A stretch of 32,904 nt of DNA from Corallococcus carmarthensis. GTDB lineage: Bacteria > Myxococcota > Myxococcia > Myxococcales > Myxococcaceae. The notes beneath the pieces were generated by a model. The model saw nothing but the letters and a program-made list of their open reading frames with translations, was not told where the DNA came from and did not search any database. Below are positions 16,056-23,466 of the stretch, in pieces. A program made the position numbers and the translations under genes. The stretch's first letter is position 1; the number at the start of each line of letters is the position of its first letter. The stretch covers positions 1 through 32,904 of the forward strand of contig NZ_RAWE01000099.1 of the NCBI RefSeq assembly GCF_003611695.1, given 5' to 3'.

Positions 16056-16441
16056 TGGGAATCCAGGTCGTGTCGGGAGCCCTGCTCCAGTGCAGCTTCG
16101 GTCTGGCGCCGTCCACGCTGTCGGTGCCACCCGTGAACCAGGTGAACGCCACCGCGCCGGCGGCCACCATCATGGACAACATCCCGGGCATGAACGTGCC
16201 GCCCTTCGGCATGTGCCAGTCCCTGGCCAACCCCGCCGTGGCCGCCGCCACCGCCGCCGCCATGGGGGCCCTCACCCCCATGCCGTGCATGCCCGTGACC
16301 GTCGCGCCCTGGGCGCCGGGCTCGCCCACGGTGCTGATCAAGGGCAAGCCGGCGCTCACCGACAAGTCGATGTGCAACTGCGCCTACGGCGGCATCATCA
16401 AGATCAACGTGGCCGGCCAGATGAAGATGCAGGTGAAGTGA
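16055..16441 (+). CDS. DUF4280 PAAR-like spike tip protein
   Basis: A 128-aa protein of the DUF4280 PAAR-like family. Visible hallmarks are the opening GALLQCSFG, a P-rich strand pair, IMDNIPGMNVPPFGMCQS, MPCMPVTVAPWAPGS, and the end SMCNCAYGGIIKINVAGQ. The regularly placed Cys/Met residues could bind a metal as in PAAR tips. These proteins cap the VgrG spike and can carry or recruit effectors. The ATG at 16055 overlaps the previous stop (TGATG). No extension domain is fused, so any cargo would be bound separately, which makes the coupled upstream protein of interest. The gene ends one base before the convergent tssF stop. Confidence 0.9.
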   Translation: MGIQVVSGALLQCSFGLAPSTLSVPPVNQVNATAPAATIMDNIPGMNVPPFGMCQSLANPAVAAATAAAMGALTPMPCMPVTVAPWAPGSPTVLIKGKPALTDKSMCNCAYGGIIKINVAGQMKMQVK

Positions 16442-16442
16442 C

Positions 16443-18110
16443 TCACGGCACGGGCACGTAGCGCAGGGGCGCCTCGCGCTGGGGCAGGCGCACCTCCAGC
16501 TCCACCACGTCCTCCGCGCTCCAGACCGCGAGCAGCTCCACCAGCCGGCCGCACAGGAGATCCACCAGCGGCAGCAGCGACGCGTCCATGGGCCCGAAGC
16601 CCAGTTGGTACACGTACTTGAAGCCCGCGGCGCTGCGGGCAAAGGGCTTGGACTTCACGGACACCTCCGTGAGGGACGGCAGCAGCTCCCGGAAGTGCCG
16701 CTGCGCCCGCACGCCCAGCACCTCCAGGAGGAACATCAGGTCCTCGCGCCCCAGGAACCGCTGCGTGCGCAGCGCCAAGAGCTGCAACAGCGCCTGCTGC
16801 CCGTGCTCCACCGGGTTGTCCCCGCCGGGCGCCACCGCGCCCACCAGGCTCCAGGGCACGCCGTCCAGGAAGCGGTCCGCCAGCACGGGCCGGTAGCCCC
16901 GGGCCTCGAAGCGCGGCGGCAGCGGCTGGTGCCACAGGCCGTCCACGCCCAGCCGCACCGGCCGCAGGAACGCGTCCGGCATGTCCAGCGCCAGCCACGA
17001 CGTGCGCGCCAGGCCCTGGCCTTCGTGCTCCAGCTCGTATGTCTCCGCGCCTCCGGAGATGGCGCCAGGGCGCAGGGGGAGCATGCCCTTCGCGTCCAGC
17101 TGGTACACGCCCACGGCCGTGTTCAGCCGGAAGCCCATGGACGGGTCCGGGTGCTGCACCGCGTGCCGCTCCTTCGTGCCGTCGTGCTCCATGGGCGCCG
17201 CCATGGCGCGGTGCAGGTTCACCACCGGCACCGCGTGCGCCACGAACGAGTCCGGCCCCACCACCAGCTCCGACGGCCAGCGGCCCGCCAGGCGCAGGCT
17301 CAGGGTGAAGCCCTGCCAGTTGCGGGGCGCGGGAGGGATGCGGGCCTCCAGGAACAGCTCCTGCTGCGGGAAGTGCAGCAGCTGCCGCAGCCGTTGCAGG
17401 GGGTGTTCGGACGGCTCCGCTTCCGCCGCCACCGGCCGGGGCGCGCCGAAGCGCACCGGGCCTGAGCGCGCGTCGAAGGGCTTCACCTCGTGCTCCACCG
17501 TCCCGTCGTCGAAACACACGGTGGCGGAGCGCACGGCGCTCTTCAGCTGGAAGAACACGGCCAGCGACGCGCGGAAGTCGTTGAGGTGGTTGATGTGCAA
17601 CCGCACCTCCCCCGGCGAGTCGTTGCGCGGAAAGCCGCCCTCGAAGACGAGCCGCAAGAGCGCGCCGTCATCCCCCTGGCGCTCCAGCCGCGCCTGGGTG
17701 AGCCGCACCGGCAACAGCCGCATGGGCGAAAGCGTGCGCAGGGCGAGCGTACCGGTGGGGCCGCCACCCGGGCCCGGGTTGAGGAGGAAGGGCGTGCCCC
17801 GGGGCAACTCCGCGGCGTCCACGAAGCGCGCGTCCGGCTCCGCGCGCAGCATGGCCATGGCGGGCTCGGGATTGAGCAGGTAGGCGAAGTGCTGTTGGAA
17901 CAGCCGCAGCGTGCTCCGCTCCAGTGCCCGCTGGCCCGCCCGGCGCGTGCGCGCGGTGAACAGGGCCATGGCCTCCGTGAGCCGCCGCACGTCCGCGTCC
18001 TCGCCATCCAGCGGCGCCGACGGGTGCAGCGCCGTGTAGCCCAGCCGGAACTTCTCCAGCGCCTGGAGCTCCTCCAGGAACGACGCGTAGAGCGCCTCAT
18101 CCATCCGCAT
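16443..18110 (-). CDS. tssF: Type VI secretion baseplate subunit TssF
   Basis: A 555-aa TssF (VasA/ImpG) protein, the wedge subunit that pairs with TssG and TssK. The N-terminal FLEELQALEKFRLGYTALHP, the DADVRRLTEAMALFTARTRR segment (about 38-57), LRLFQQHFAYLLNPEPAMAML and the LPRGTPFLL strand are family features, as is the later GAVAPGGDNP...LLQLLALRTQRFLG part. Length is slightly below the common 580-630. A second in-frame ATG at 18104 would drop two residues. It is last in the operon tssA-tssG-tssE-vgrG-tssF, 3 bases after the vgrG stop, and it meets the PAAR-like gene tail to tail with a one-base gap and no visible terminator between them. Confidence 0.92.
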   Translation of the reverse strand: MRMDEALYASFLEELQALEKFRLGYTALHPSAPLDGEDADVRRLTEAMALFTARTRRAGQRALERSTLRLFQQHFAYLLNPEPAMAMLRAEPDARFVDAAELPRGTPFLLNPGPGGGPTGTLALRTLSPMRLLPVRLTQARLERQGDDGALLRLVFEGGFPRNDSPGEVRLHINHLNDFRASLAVFFQLKSAVRSATVCFDDGTVEHEVKPFDARSGPVRFGAPRPVAAEAEPSEHPLQRLRQLLHFPQQELFLEARIPPAPRNWQGFTLSLRLAGRWPSELVVGPDSFVAHAVPVVNLHRAMAAPMEHDGTKERHAVQHPDPSMGFRLNTAVGVYQLDAKGMLPLRPGAISGGAETYELEHEGQGLARTSWLALDMPDAFLRPVRLGVDGLWHQPLPPRFEARGYRPVLADRFLDGVPWSLVGAVAPGGDNPVEHGQQALLQLLALRTQRFLGREDLMFLLEVLGVRAQRHFRELLPSLTEVSVKSKPFARSAAGFKYVYQLGFGPMDASLLPLVDLLCGRLVELLAVWSAEDVVELEVRLPQREAPLRYVPVP

Positions 18111-18113
18111 GGC

Positions 18114-19748
18114 CTACTCCCCCTCCTGGACGCGCAGGTACATCCGGCCTTCGGCGACCTCGATGAGCTGGGTGTCCTTCTCCAGGGTGCGCTGGATGCG
18201 CAGCATGGGCTTCGAGTCCTGGTACAGGTGCTGGATGGACGTCTCGCTCTTGTCCGTCTTGCCCAGCAGCAGGTGGTTGCCCTGCGACTCCTTGGGGAGC
18301 CGCGCGCCGGGGCGCCATTCCAGGAAGCGATCCATGCGCGCGTGCTGGTAGCCCAGCGACACCAGCACCCGCGTCCCCTTGTCCGCGGGGAAGTAGAAGT
18401 GCCCGGGCTGCTGGTGCGGCTCATAGGGGATGCGCACCTCCTTGTTCCACAGGTGCAGCTTCACCCGGTACGACTCCACGGACGTCTCCTCGTCCTGGCG
18501 GATCTGATAGGTGCGATCCGCTTCCGCGCCCTCCTCGCTGACCACCCGTCCCTCCGCGAAGAAGGGCCAGCGCGGCGGCCGGAAGTGGGGGCGCCGGAAG
18601 GTGGGGTCCGCGGCCTCCTCCAGCGTGGCCTTCAGCGACATCCGGTAGTCGTTGGCCGTGCTGTCCGGGTCGTGCGCCGCGTCCTCCCCCACCGCGCGCG
18701 CCTCCAGTTCCAGCGTGTGGAGCCGGTACTGCTTGCCGTGCGTCGCGGCCTGCTCGCTGAAGCCGTTGCCCAGCGTGTACAGCCCGTTGAGCACCAGGGC
18801 CACGCGCGGGTAGAGCGCGAAGGTGAGCCGCACCTCGGGCCCCTCCAGGTGCTGGCGCTTCGTCTCCACCGCCTCCCGGTCCGTGAGCGTGCCCTCCAGC
18901 GGAGAGGTGACCAGGCATTCGGTGAGGACGCCCGGGATCGCGTCCGCGTTCTCCACCTTCTTGCGCGCCGTGCCGGCGTCCACGTAGCTGTTGAGCACCC
19001 ACAGCGCGTCGCGGCGCGGCTCCGGGAAGCGCAGGTCCACCTCCTCCACCTCATCCCGCGCGAGCACCAGCGCCTCGCCAGCCTCCGGCTTCGCGTCCGC
19101 GAGCGTGTACTTCCCCTCCGCGTAGTCCAGGAACACGCCCGCGTTCATGCGCGCCTGCACCCAGTGCAGGAAGTCGAGGAAGCTCGCGCCCGAGTCGTCG
19201 TCCGCGCCCAGCCCCAGCGCGTGCAGGGACTGCTTCACCTGCGCCGCCTCCCACTTGTAGGCCACGTCCAGGCCCCCGGGCGTGTTCGCCTGGATGACGG
19301 CCTGGAGCGTCTGGTGCACCCACACCCCGCTGGGGAAGTGGCGGCGCCACAGCATCGCCGCGGGGTCCACCAGGCGGATGCGGTAGCGGCGCTGCATCAC
19401 CGGAGCGTTCTGCACGTTCGCCTGCGAGAGCTCACGCACCTGACGATCCTCCACCCGTCCGATGAGCTTCAGCGGCAGGGCCTCCGCGCCCTCGCGCCCC
19501 TCCGCCTGCGCGCCGTAGCGGCGGTCAATGGTCAGCGTCGCGGTCAGGGGCTTCGTGTCGGTGAAGGGGGTGAAGAGCGTGTCCTCGTCCCCGCTCTCCT
19601 TGCAGAGCACCCACCACTCCACCTGGGCCTCGAAGCCGTAGGACCATGCCTTCACCGACAGGCGCTTGATGCTGCCCGCGGGCAGCGTGAAGGCCTTGTC
19701 CCCGGCCTTGAGCTGCAGCGACACCTTCAGCTGTTCGGTGAACCTCAT
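18114..19748 (-). CDS. vgrG: VgrG (TssI) hub with OB-fold but almost no beta-helix
   Basis: A 544-aa VgrG-like spike protein. Residues 1-390 match the gp27-type hub (RYRIRLVDPAAMLWRR, HQTLQAVIQ, DSGASFLDFLHWVQARMNAGVFLDYAEGKYTL). An OB-fold follows at about 396-490 (GRVVSEEG, YRVKLHLWN, GHFYFPADKGTRVLVSLGYQHARMDRFLEWRPG). Only about 55 residues come after it: NHLLLGKTDKSETSIQHLYQD and one strand pair QLIEVAEGRMYLRV. Standard VgrGs run on into a long three-stranded beta-helix needle, which is missing here. A separate gene at 27188-27766 encodes such a helix. The gene sits inside the core operon between tssE and tssF (ATGA overlap with tssE), so it is a core structural spike rather than an orphan effector carrier. 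Confidence 0.86.
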   Translation of the reverse strand: MRFTEQLKVSLQLKAGDKAFTLPAGSIKRLSVKAWSYGFEAQVEWWVLCKESGDEDTLFTPFTDTKPLTATLTIDRRYGAQAEGREGAEALPLKLIGRVEDRQVRELSQANVQNAPVMQRRYRIRLVDPAAMLWRRHFPSGVWVHQTLQAVIQANTPGGLDVAYKWEAAQVKQSLHALGLGADDDSGASFLDFLHWVQARMNAGVFLDYAEGKYTLADAKPEAGEALVLARDEVEEVDLRFPEPRRDALWVLNSYVDAGTARKKVENADAIPGVLTECLVTSPLEGTLTDREAVETKRQHLEGPEVRLTFALYPRVALVLNGLYTLGNGFSEQAATHGKQYRLHTLELEARAVGEDAAHDPDSTANDYRMSLKATLEEAADPTFRRPHFRPPRWPFFAEGRVVSEEGAEADRTYQIRQDEETSVESYRVKLHLWNKEVRIPYEPHQQPGHFYFPADKGTRVLVSLGYQHARMDRFLEWRPGARLPKESQGNHLLLGKTDKSETSIQHLYQDSKPMLRIQRTLEKDTQLIEVAEGRMYLRVQEGE

Positions 19749-20131
19749 GGCTCGTCCTCCCCCCGCGCCTCTTCCGGAGGCCGTTCGCGCAGGCGGCGCG
19801 AGCCCGGCTCCAACAGCAGGTCCATGGGCTCACGGGAGTCACGCAGCAGCAGGTGCACCACCAGGCCGGGCGCGCCGCTTTCCTTCGCGGGCGCCTCCTC
19901 GATGGACACCACCTCCACGCGGGGCTCATAGCGGGTGAGCGTCTCGCGGATCTCCAGGCCCAGCCCCGCCAGGCGCTCCGCGTCCGAGCGGAAGCCCGTC
20001 TCCGTGAGCCCGAAGCCCGGCAGCACGGAGGCCGCGCCACGCTTGGCCCGCAGCAGGTGGCCCAGGTTGCGGAGCACCGCTTCGCGCGGCGTCTCCACCA
20101 CCCCCAGGAACTTCCGGTGCAGAAAGCCCAC
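19745..20131 (-). CDS. tssE: Type VI secretion baseplate subunit TssE
   Basis: A 128-aa gp25-like protein of the TssE group. It shows a VVETPREAVLRNLGHLLRAKRGAASVLPGFGLTE section (about 12-45), corresponding to the conserved N-terminal helix plus loop, and a two-strand C-terminal part (RVEVVSIEE, LVVHLLLRD). Start is GTG at 20131 with a GGAAGGGG purine run upstream. Fourteen bases separate it from the tssG stop and it overlaps vgrG as ATGA. It would link baseplate wedges to the sheath base, as gp25 does in phages. Confidence 0.85.
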   Translation of the reverse strand: MGFLHRKFLGVVETPREAVLRNLGHLLRAKRGAASVLPGFGLTETGFRSDAERLAGLGLEIRETLTRYEPRVEVVSIEEAPAKESGAPGLVVHLLLRDSREPMDLLLEPGSRRLRERPPEEARGEDEP

Positions 20132-20145
20132 GGTCCCCTTCCTTC

Positions 20146-21090
20146 CTAGCGTCCGGCTGCCTTCGGCGTGCCCATGCTCATGCCCTGCCGGTCGCCTTCG
20201 GCACGCGGAGGCGCGGCCACCGGCACCGCCGTGTCGCCCAGGAAGATGAGCTGCCGCAGCGGCTTGCCCTCCGCGCCCGGCAGCCGCTCGTAGCCCAGCT
20301 GTCCCCGGGGCCCCAGGCGCGCGGTCCGCCCATGCGCTTGCACCGTCAGGACCACCTCCAGCTGCATCCGCGCGGGGACGAGCAGGGGCAGCACGTGCCG
20401 GTGGAAGCGGTGGCGCACCCGCGCGGGCCAGTCACGCCCCCGCAGGTCCGCTTCCTCGTCCGCGAACAGGTCCACCTGGAAGCCCCCGATGTCCGTCGCG
20501 TACGTGTTGCCCAGGATGCCCGTGCCATCCAGCGGCGTGGGCCCGAAGGTGGGGCGCATGCCGGAGAAGCGCGTCCGGAAGGCGCGGCGGGAACACGTCA
20601 GGCGCAGCTCCGGGAACACCTGCTGGAACAGCCACTGGAGCGTGGCCTGTGAATCCACGCCCACCATGCGCAGGTAGAAGCCCTTCGTGCGCTCCCAGTC
20701 CCCCACCAGGCTCGCGTCCCGTTCGGGGTGCAGCGCGTCCACCAGCGCCCGCAGCAGCCGGTGGTCGAAGAAGCGGATGAAGTCGAGGAACGGCTCCGGC
20801 TCCGGCAGCTGCTCGGCCACCTGGAGGAAGTAGCTGGGCAGGAGCCCCGGCGTGGCCAACAGGCCCAGGTTGAGCGTCACCACCACCCGGCGCACCGGTG
20901 AGACGTGGAACGTCACCTCCTCCACCAGCGACGCGGACGCCACCGGCTCCGGGTTGCCTTCGAAGAGCACCCGGTCCCGGCCATAGCCCTGCGTCTCCAG
21001 AAGCCGCAGCAGCGGCCCCAGGTCGAACTCCTTCGCCCGGGCGCGGATGCGCCGCTCCAGCGGGGACAGCAGCGGCGAGGCGCCGTTCAT
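20146..21090 (-). CDS. tssG: Type VI secretion baseplate subunit TssG
   Basis: A 314-aa TssG (VasB/ImpH)-like protein. Family traits include the FDLGPLLRLLETQGYGRDRVLFEG opening, SLVEEVTFHVSPVRRVVVTLNLGLLATPGLLPSYFLQ (the LGLLGPxGxLPxHY-type motif, about 60-90), FLDFIRFFDHRLLRAL, and the later GNTYATDIGGFQVDLF region with HRHVLPLLVPARMQLEVVL. The ATG at 21090 overlaps the tssA-like stop as ATGA. A long open frame upstream of this ATG covers the tssA-like gene in another frame and is not coding. TssG and TssF together form the baseplate wedge core. Confidence 0.9.
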   Translation of the reverse strand: MNGASPLLSPLERRIRARAKEFDLGPLLRLLETQGYGRDRVLFEGNPEPVASASLVEEVTFHVSPVRRVVVTLNLGLLATPGLLPSYFLQVAEQLPEPEPFLDFIRFFDHRLLRALVDALHPERDASLVGDWERTKGFYLRMVGVDSQATLQWLFQQVFPELRLTCSRRAFRTRFSGMRPTFGPTPLDGTGILGNTYATDIGGFQVDLFADEEADLRGRDWPARVRHRFHRHVLPLLVPARMQLEVVLTVQAHGRTARLGPRGQLGYERLPGAEGKPLRQLIFLGDTAVPVAAPPRAEGDRQGMSMGTPKAAGR

Positions 21091-22073
21091 GATTCGCCGG
21101 GCCCCACGAAGGCGCCCAGGTCCACCTGGTAGAACTGCGACAGCGTGCGCCACTCCATGGAGTCCTTGCGCTCCCAGTGCTCCTGGATGTCCCCCACGTG
21201 GCGGTTGAGCAGCGCGCCGAACGAGGTGAACAGCTCCGGCAGGTAGCGCCGCGGGTCGAAGTCCTCCAGCGTCCGGAGCACGTCGTCGCTCACCATCGCG
21301 GCCTTCTGGAAGTCCCCCCGCTCCACCAGGACCTCGAAGGCCTTGAGCTTGTCGCACAGCTCCAACAGGTGCGCCGACCCACGCAGCTGCAGCGGCCCCG
21401 TCGTGCGGGGGAAAGGCGAGGCGGGAGCGGCCGGTGGCGCGGCGGACTTCGCGCCCCGTCCCTTCGCGGGCGCGGCGGGCTTCGAGGGCTCCGCGGCCGG
21501 CGCGGGAGCCGCCGCGCGCTCCTGCGTCGTCTCCCGCAGCCACTGCCCCAGCCCCGCCAGGCCCTGGGCCCCGTTGCGGAACGCGGGCCCTTCCAGCGCG
21601 GCCTGCAAGGTCTGGATGCCGCGCAGCGCGTCCTTGCGCTTGCCGTCCGTGAAGCCCTTCGTCCACGCCTCCCAGCCGGCGTCCTTCTTGCCGTGGTGAT
21701 ACTTCAGCGCGCTCAGCAGCGTCTGGAACAGCCACGTCAGCGCCTTGTTGAGCAGCACCGCGGGCTTGGACTTGTCCTTCCCCTCGCCCTGCGAGACCTC
21801 CTCCGCCGCCGCGCGCGCGAGCGCGACCAGCACCTCCAGCGCGTCCGGCAGGCGCACGAGCCCGTCCTCGCGCAGCGCCGCGAAGAGGTAGTAGGCCGAC
21901 AGGCGGACCTCGTAGGCCCCCTCAGCGTCCAGGGCCTCGATGGCGTCCGCCGCCTCCGCGTAGGCCTCCCGCTGCACCAGGTCCGCCACCGTGAGGAAGC
22001 GCTGATCATGCGACTCCAGGCGCTCCAGCGGTCCGCCCTCCACGGGGCGCAGGCACAGGCTCAGGTCTCTCAT
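21087..22073 (-). CDS. tssA: TssA-like type VI secretion protein
   Basis: A 328-aa protein resembling TssA/ImpA-VasJ type proteins, which bind baseplate and sheath ends during assembly. The N-terminal half has helix pairs including AYEVRLSAYYLFAALREDGLVRLPDALEVLVAL (about 57-90), comparable to the ImpA_N pattern of a cell apparatus helix plus a GL..GL segment. A flexible Ala/Pro/Lys linker at about 190-230 leads to a C-terminal domain with DFDPRRYLPELFTSFGALLNRH and YQVDLGAFVG, as in short TssA forms. ATG at 22073 was preferred over GTG at 22088, having GGAAAG upstream. It opens the operon that ends in tssF. Which TssA class it belongs to is not certain. Confidence 0.75.
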   Translation of the reverse strand: MRDLSLCLRPVEGGPLERLESHDQRFLTVADLVQREAYAEAADAIEALDAEGAYEVRLSAYYLFAALREDGLVRLPDALEVLVALARAAAEEVSQGEGKDKSKPAVLLNKALTWLFQTLLSALKYHHGKKDAGWEAWTKGFTDGKRKDALRGIQTLQAALEGPAFRNGAQGLAGLGQWLRETTQERAAAPAPAAEPSKPAAPAKGRGAKSAAPPAAPASPFPRTTGPLQLRGSAHLLELCDKLKAFEVLVERGDFQKAAMVSDDVLRTLEDFDPRRYLPELFTSFGALLNRHVGDIQEHWERKDSMEWRTLSQFYQVDLGAFVGPGES

Positions 22074-22128
22074 GGTCTGTCTTTCCACTTCATGTTACAT
22101 GTCTTTCATTCACAAGGACAGACACCCC
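22074..22128. promoter_or_regulatory. 55-base divergent spacer with palindromes
   Basis: This short, AT-richer spacer must serve both tssA (minus) and the Hcp-like paralogue (plus). It contains a central palindrome CATGT-T-ACATG (22091-22101) and an outer perfect inverted repeat GTCTGTC (22075-22081) / GACAGAC (22117-22123), each arm just before one of the two starts. The arms double as purine-rich leaders (AAAGACAGAC and AAGGACAGAC). Overlapping promoters and a shared operator are plausible; no -35/-10 pair is clear. Confidence 0.4.
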
Positions 22129-22728
22129 ATGCCCATCGCCAAGCCCGACGTGCTCGAACTCGAATGCAATTGGCAGACCGGGTTTCAATACCGGCCCGGC
22201 TTCCGCGGCGCGCTGGGGTATCTGCTGGAATGGAATGGCTGCGGGGGGCTGAACCTGACGAAGGAGCTCACCCTGTTCTCCCCCACGGTGGGTGACTTCG
22301 GGCCCAAGGCGCAATGCATTGGCCTCATTGAACGGCTGGCCATGAATGGTGCTTCCGGCCCCCTGGACTTCAGCGTGTACGTGGGACGCGTCACGGCCGC
22401 GAACGTGCTCAACCATTTCGCCAAGCCGCTGGAGAACCTGCGCCTGAAGCTGGCGTGGGCCATCATCGACTTCGATGAAGCGGGTGACACCTGGTTCGAG
22501 GCCGCCAAGCTGAAGAGCCCCGCCACCGCCGAGGCGCTGATGGACACGGAAAAAGGCCGCCCCAAGGTCTTCCTGGACAACCAGCCCGCCACGCTGGCCG
22601 ACGACCTGGACATCCGCTTCCACCGCTTCCAGTTCCGGGTGGTGCCCGCGCCCAAGAAGAGCACCACCCTGGAGTTCGCCACCAACTCCCAGGAGCGCCG
22701 CGTCACCAAGTGGGGCTCGGACAAGTAG
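22129..22728 (+). CDS. Hcp-position paralogue, 199 aa, candidate second tube-like protein
   Basis: I do not recognise a standard family by eye, but this protein is clearly a paralogue of the 216-aa protein at 22784-23434. Shared anchors in the same order are CNWQ (13-16) against CDWQ, RP, GYLLE (30-34) against GYLLD, IGLIERL (64-70) against VGLITQL, PLDFSVYV (78-85) against PMDFTVLI, a WFE (122-124) and a closing FxFRVVP strand (167-173) against MTFQVIP. The 216-aa copy sits where hcp normally follows tssC, so both may be divergent Hcp-like proteins. AAGGA lies about 10 bases before ATG 22129; an in-frame ATG at 22099 is also possible. It is transcribed alone and shares a bidirectional terminator with its paralogue. 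Confidence 0.82.
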   Translation: MPIAKPDVLELECNWQTGFQYRPGFRGALGYLLEWNGCGGLNLTKELTLFSPTVGDFGPKAQCIGLIERLAMNGASGPLDFSVYVGRVTAANVLNHFAKPLENLRLKLAWAIIDFDEAGDTWFEAAKLKSPATAEALMDTEKGRPKVFLDNQPATLADDLDIRFHRFQFRVVPAPKKSTTLEFATNSQERRVTKWGSDK

Positions 22729-22734
22729 CCCCCA

Positions 22735-22776
22735 AAGCGGAACGGGGAAGGCGCTTTTCGCCCTCCCCGTCCGCTT
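22735..22776. terminator. Bidirectional hairpin terminator between convergent Hcp-like genes
   Basis: Left arm AAGCGGAACGGGGAAGGCG (22735-22753) pairs with right arm CGCCCTCCCCGTCCGCTT (22759-22776), with a single bulged A and one G-U-type mismatch, closing a CTTTT loop. The stem of about 18 pairs is very strong and sits exactly between two tail-to-tail genes. There is no following T-run on either strand, which is common in GC-rich bacteria. Confidence 0.75.
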
Positions 22777-22783
22777 CAACCGC

Positions 22784-23434
22784 TTACGACTGGCCGCCTT
22801 CGACGTAGCCCCAGGCGTACACGTCCTTGTCCGTCGAGTTGTGCCCGTAGTGGATGTTGCACAGGTGCGCCTTGTCCGGGATGACCTGGAAGGTCATCTG
22901 GCAGAACTTGACGTCCGTGACGCCCACGTTCTCCGGCTCACCCACGTGCAGCATCACCTCGCTGCCCTTCTGGTTCAGGCGGGCGGACATCTCGTTGGGG
23001 GGGCCATTGGCCTCGTCACCAATCGGGTAGCACTTCTCGAACCACTTGCCCGCGGTGCTGTCCCACTCGCAGATCCAGAACTTGAGCTGACGGATCTCCG
23101 TGTTGGTGATGCCGGTGAAGTCCGCCTTGTTCTCCGGCGAGATCAGCACCGTGAAGTCCATGGGGTCGAGCTTGCCGCCCTCCCACTGGAGCTGCGTGAT
23201 GAGGCCCACCGCGCGCACGGCCTTCTTCGCGCCCACGTCCTGCAACGCCACGCCGGCGTAGGCGGGATCACCGACGAACGGGGTGTAGAAGAGGCTGCTG
23301 CTCTTGGGGAAGGCGCCGTCGTCCTTGCCCATCCCCTTGATGTCCAGCAGGTAGCCCACCGGGATGTTCTTCTGGGGGCGCTGCTGGATGGTCTGCTGCC
23401 AGTCACACGAAATGCCAAGCGGTCCATCACCCAT
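22784..23434 (-). CDS. Putative divergent Hcp-like tube protein downstream of tssC
   Basis: A 216-aa protein with a strong ribosome site (GGAGG, about 9 bases before ATG 23434), 32 bases after the tssC stop in the tssB-tssC operon. That slot is where hcp (tssD) is usually found, and no other hcp candidate is in the window. It is strand-rich (VRAVGLITQLQW, PMDFTVLIS, EIRQLKFWICEW, CQMTFQVIP) and about 50 residues longer than a typical Hcp, so an Hcp-like barrel with extra loops is reasonable. I cannot see a clear Hcp signature, so the name rests on position, strand pattern and high-expression context. Seven Cys/Trp-rich positions, including C10, C122, C135, C178 and C192, are unusual for a tube protein. 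Confidence 0.8.
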   Translation of the reverse strand: MGDGPLGISCDWQQTIQQRPQKNIPVGYLLDIKGMGKDDGAFPKSSSLFYTPFVGDPAYAGVALQDVGAKKAVRAVGLITQLQWEGGKLDPMDFTVLISPENKADFTGITNTEIRQLKFWICEWDSTAGKWFEKCYPIGDEANGPPNEMSARLNQKGSEVMLHVGEPENVGVTDVKFCQMTFQVIPDKAHLCNIHYGHNSTDKDVYAWGYVEGGQS

Positions 23435-23466
23435 GGTTTCGGTCCTCCAATTTGCTGCGGGGTTTG

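Noticed and set aside
17490-19931. Very long plus-strand reading frame opposite tssF, vgrG and tssE
   Set aside because: Its Arg/His/Gln/Leu-rich translation is the usual antisense shadow of GC-rich coding DNA, and the minus-strand genes have clear family matches. The same applies to long frames opposite the sheath (6189-8018) and in another frame of tssM (29194-31719).
22129-22728. Effector-immunity pair with the 216-aa gene
   Set aside because: The two proteins align along their length as paralogues and are convergent rather than co-transcribed, which does not fit a toxin with its immunity gene.
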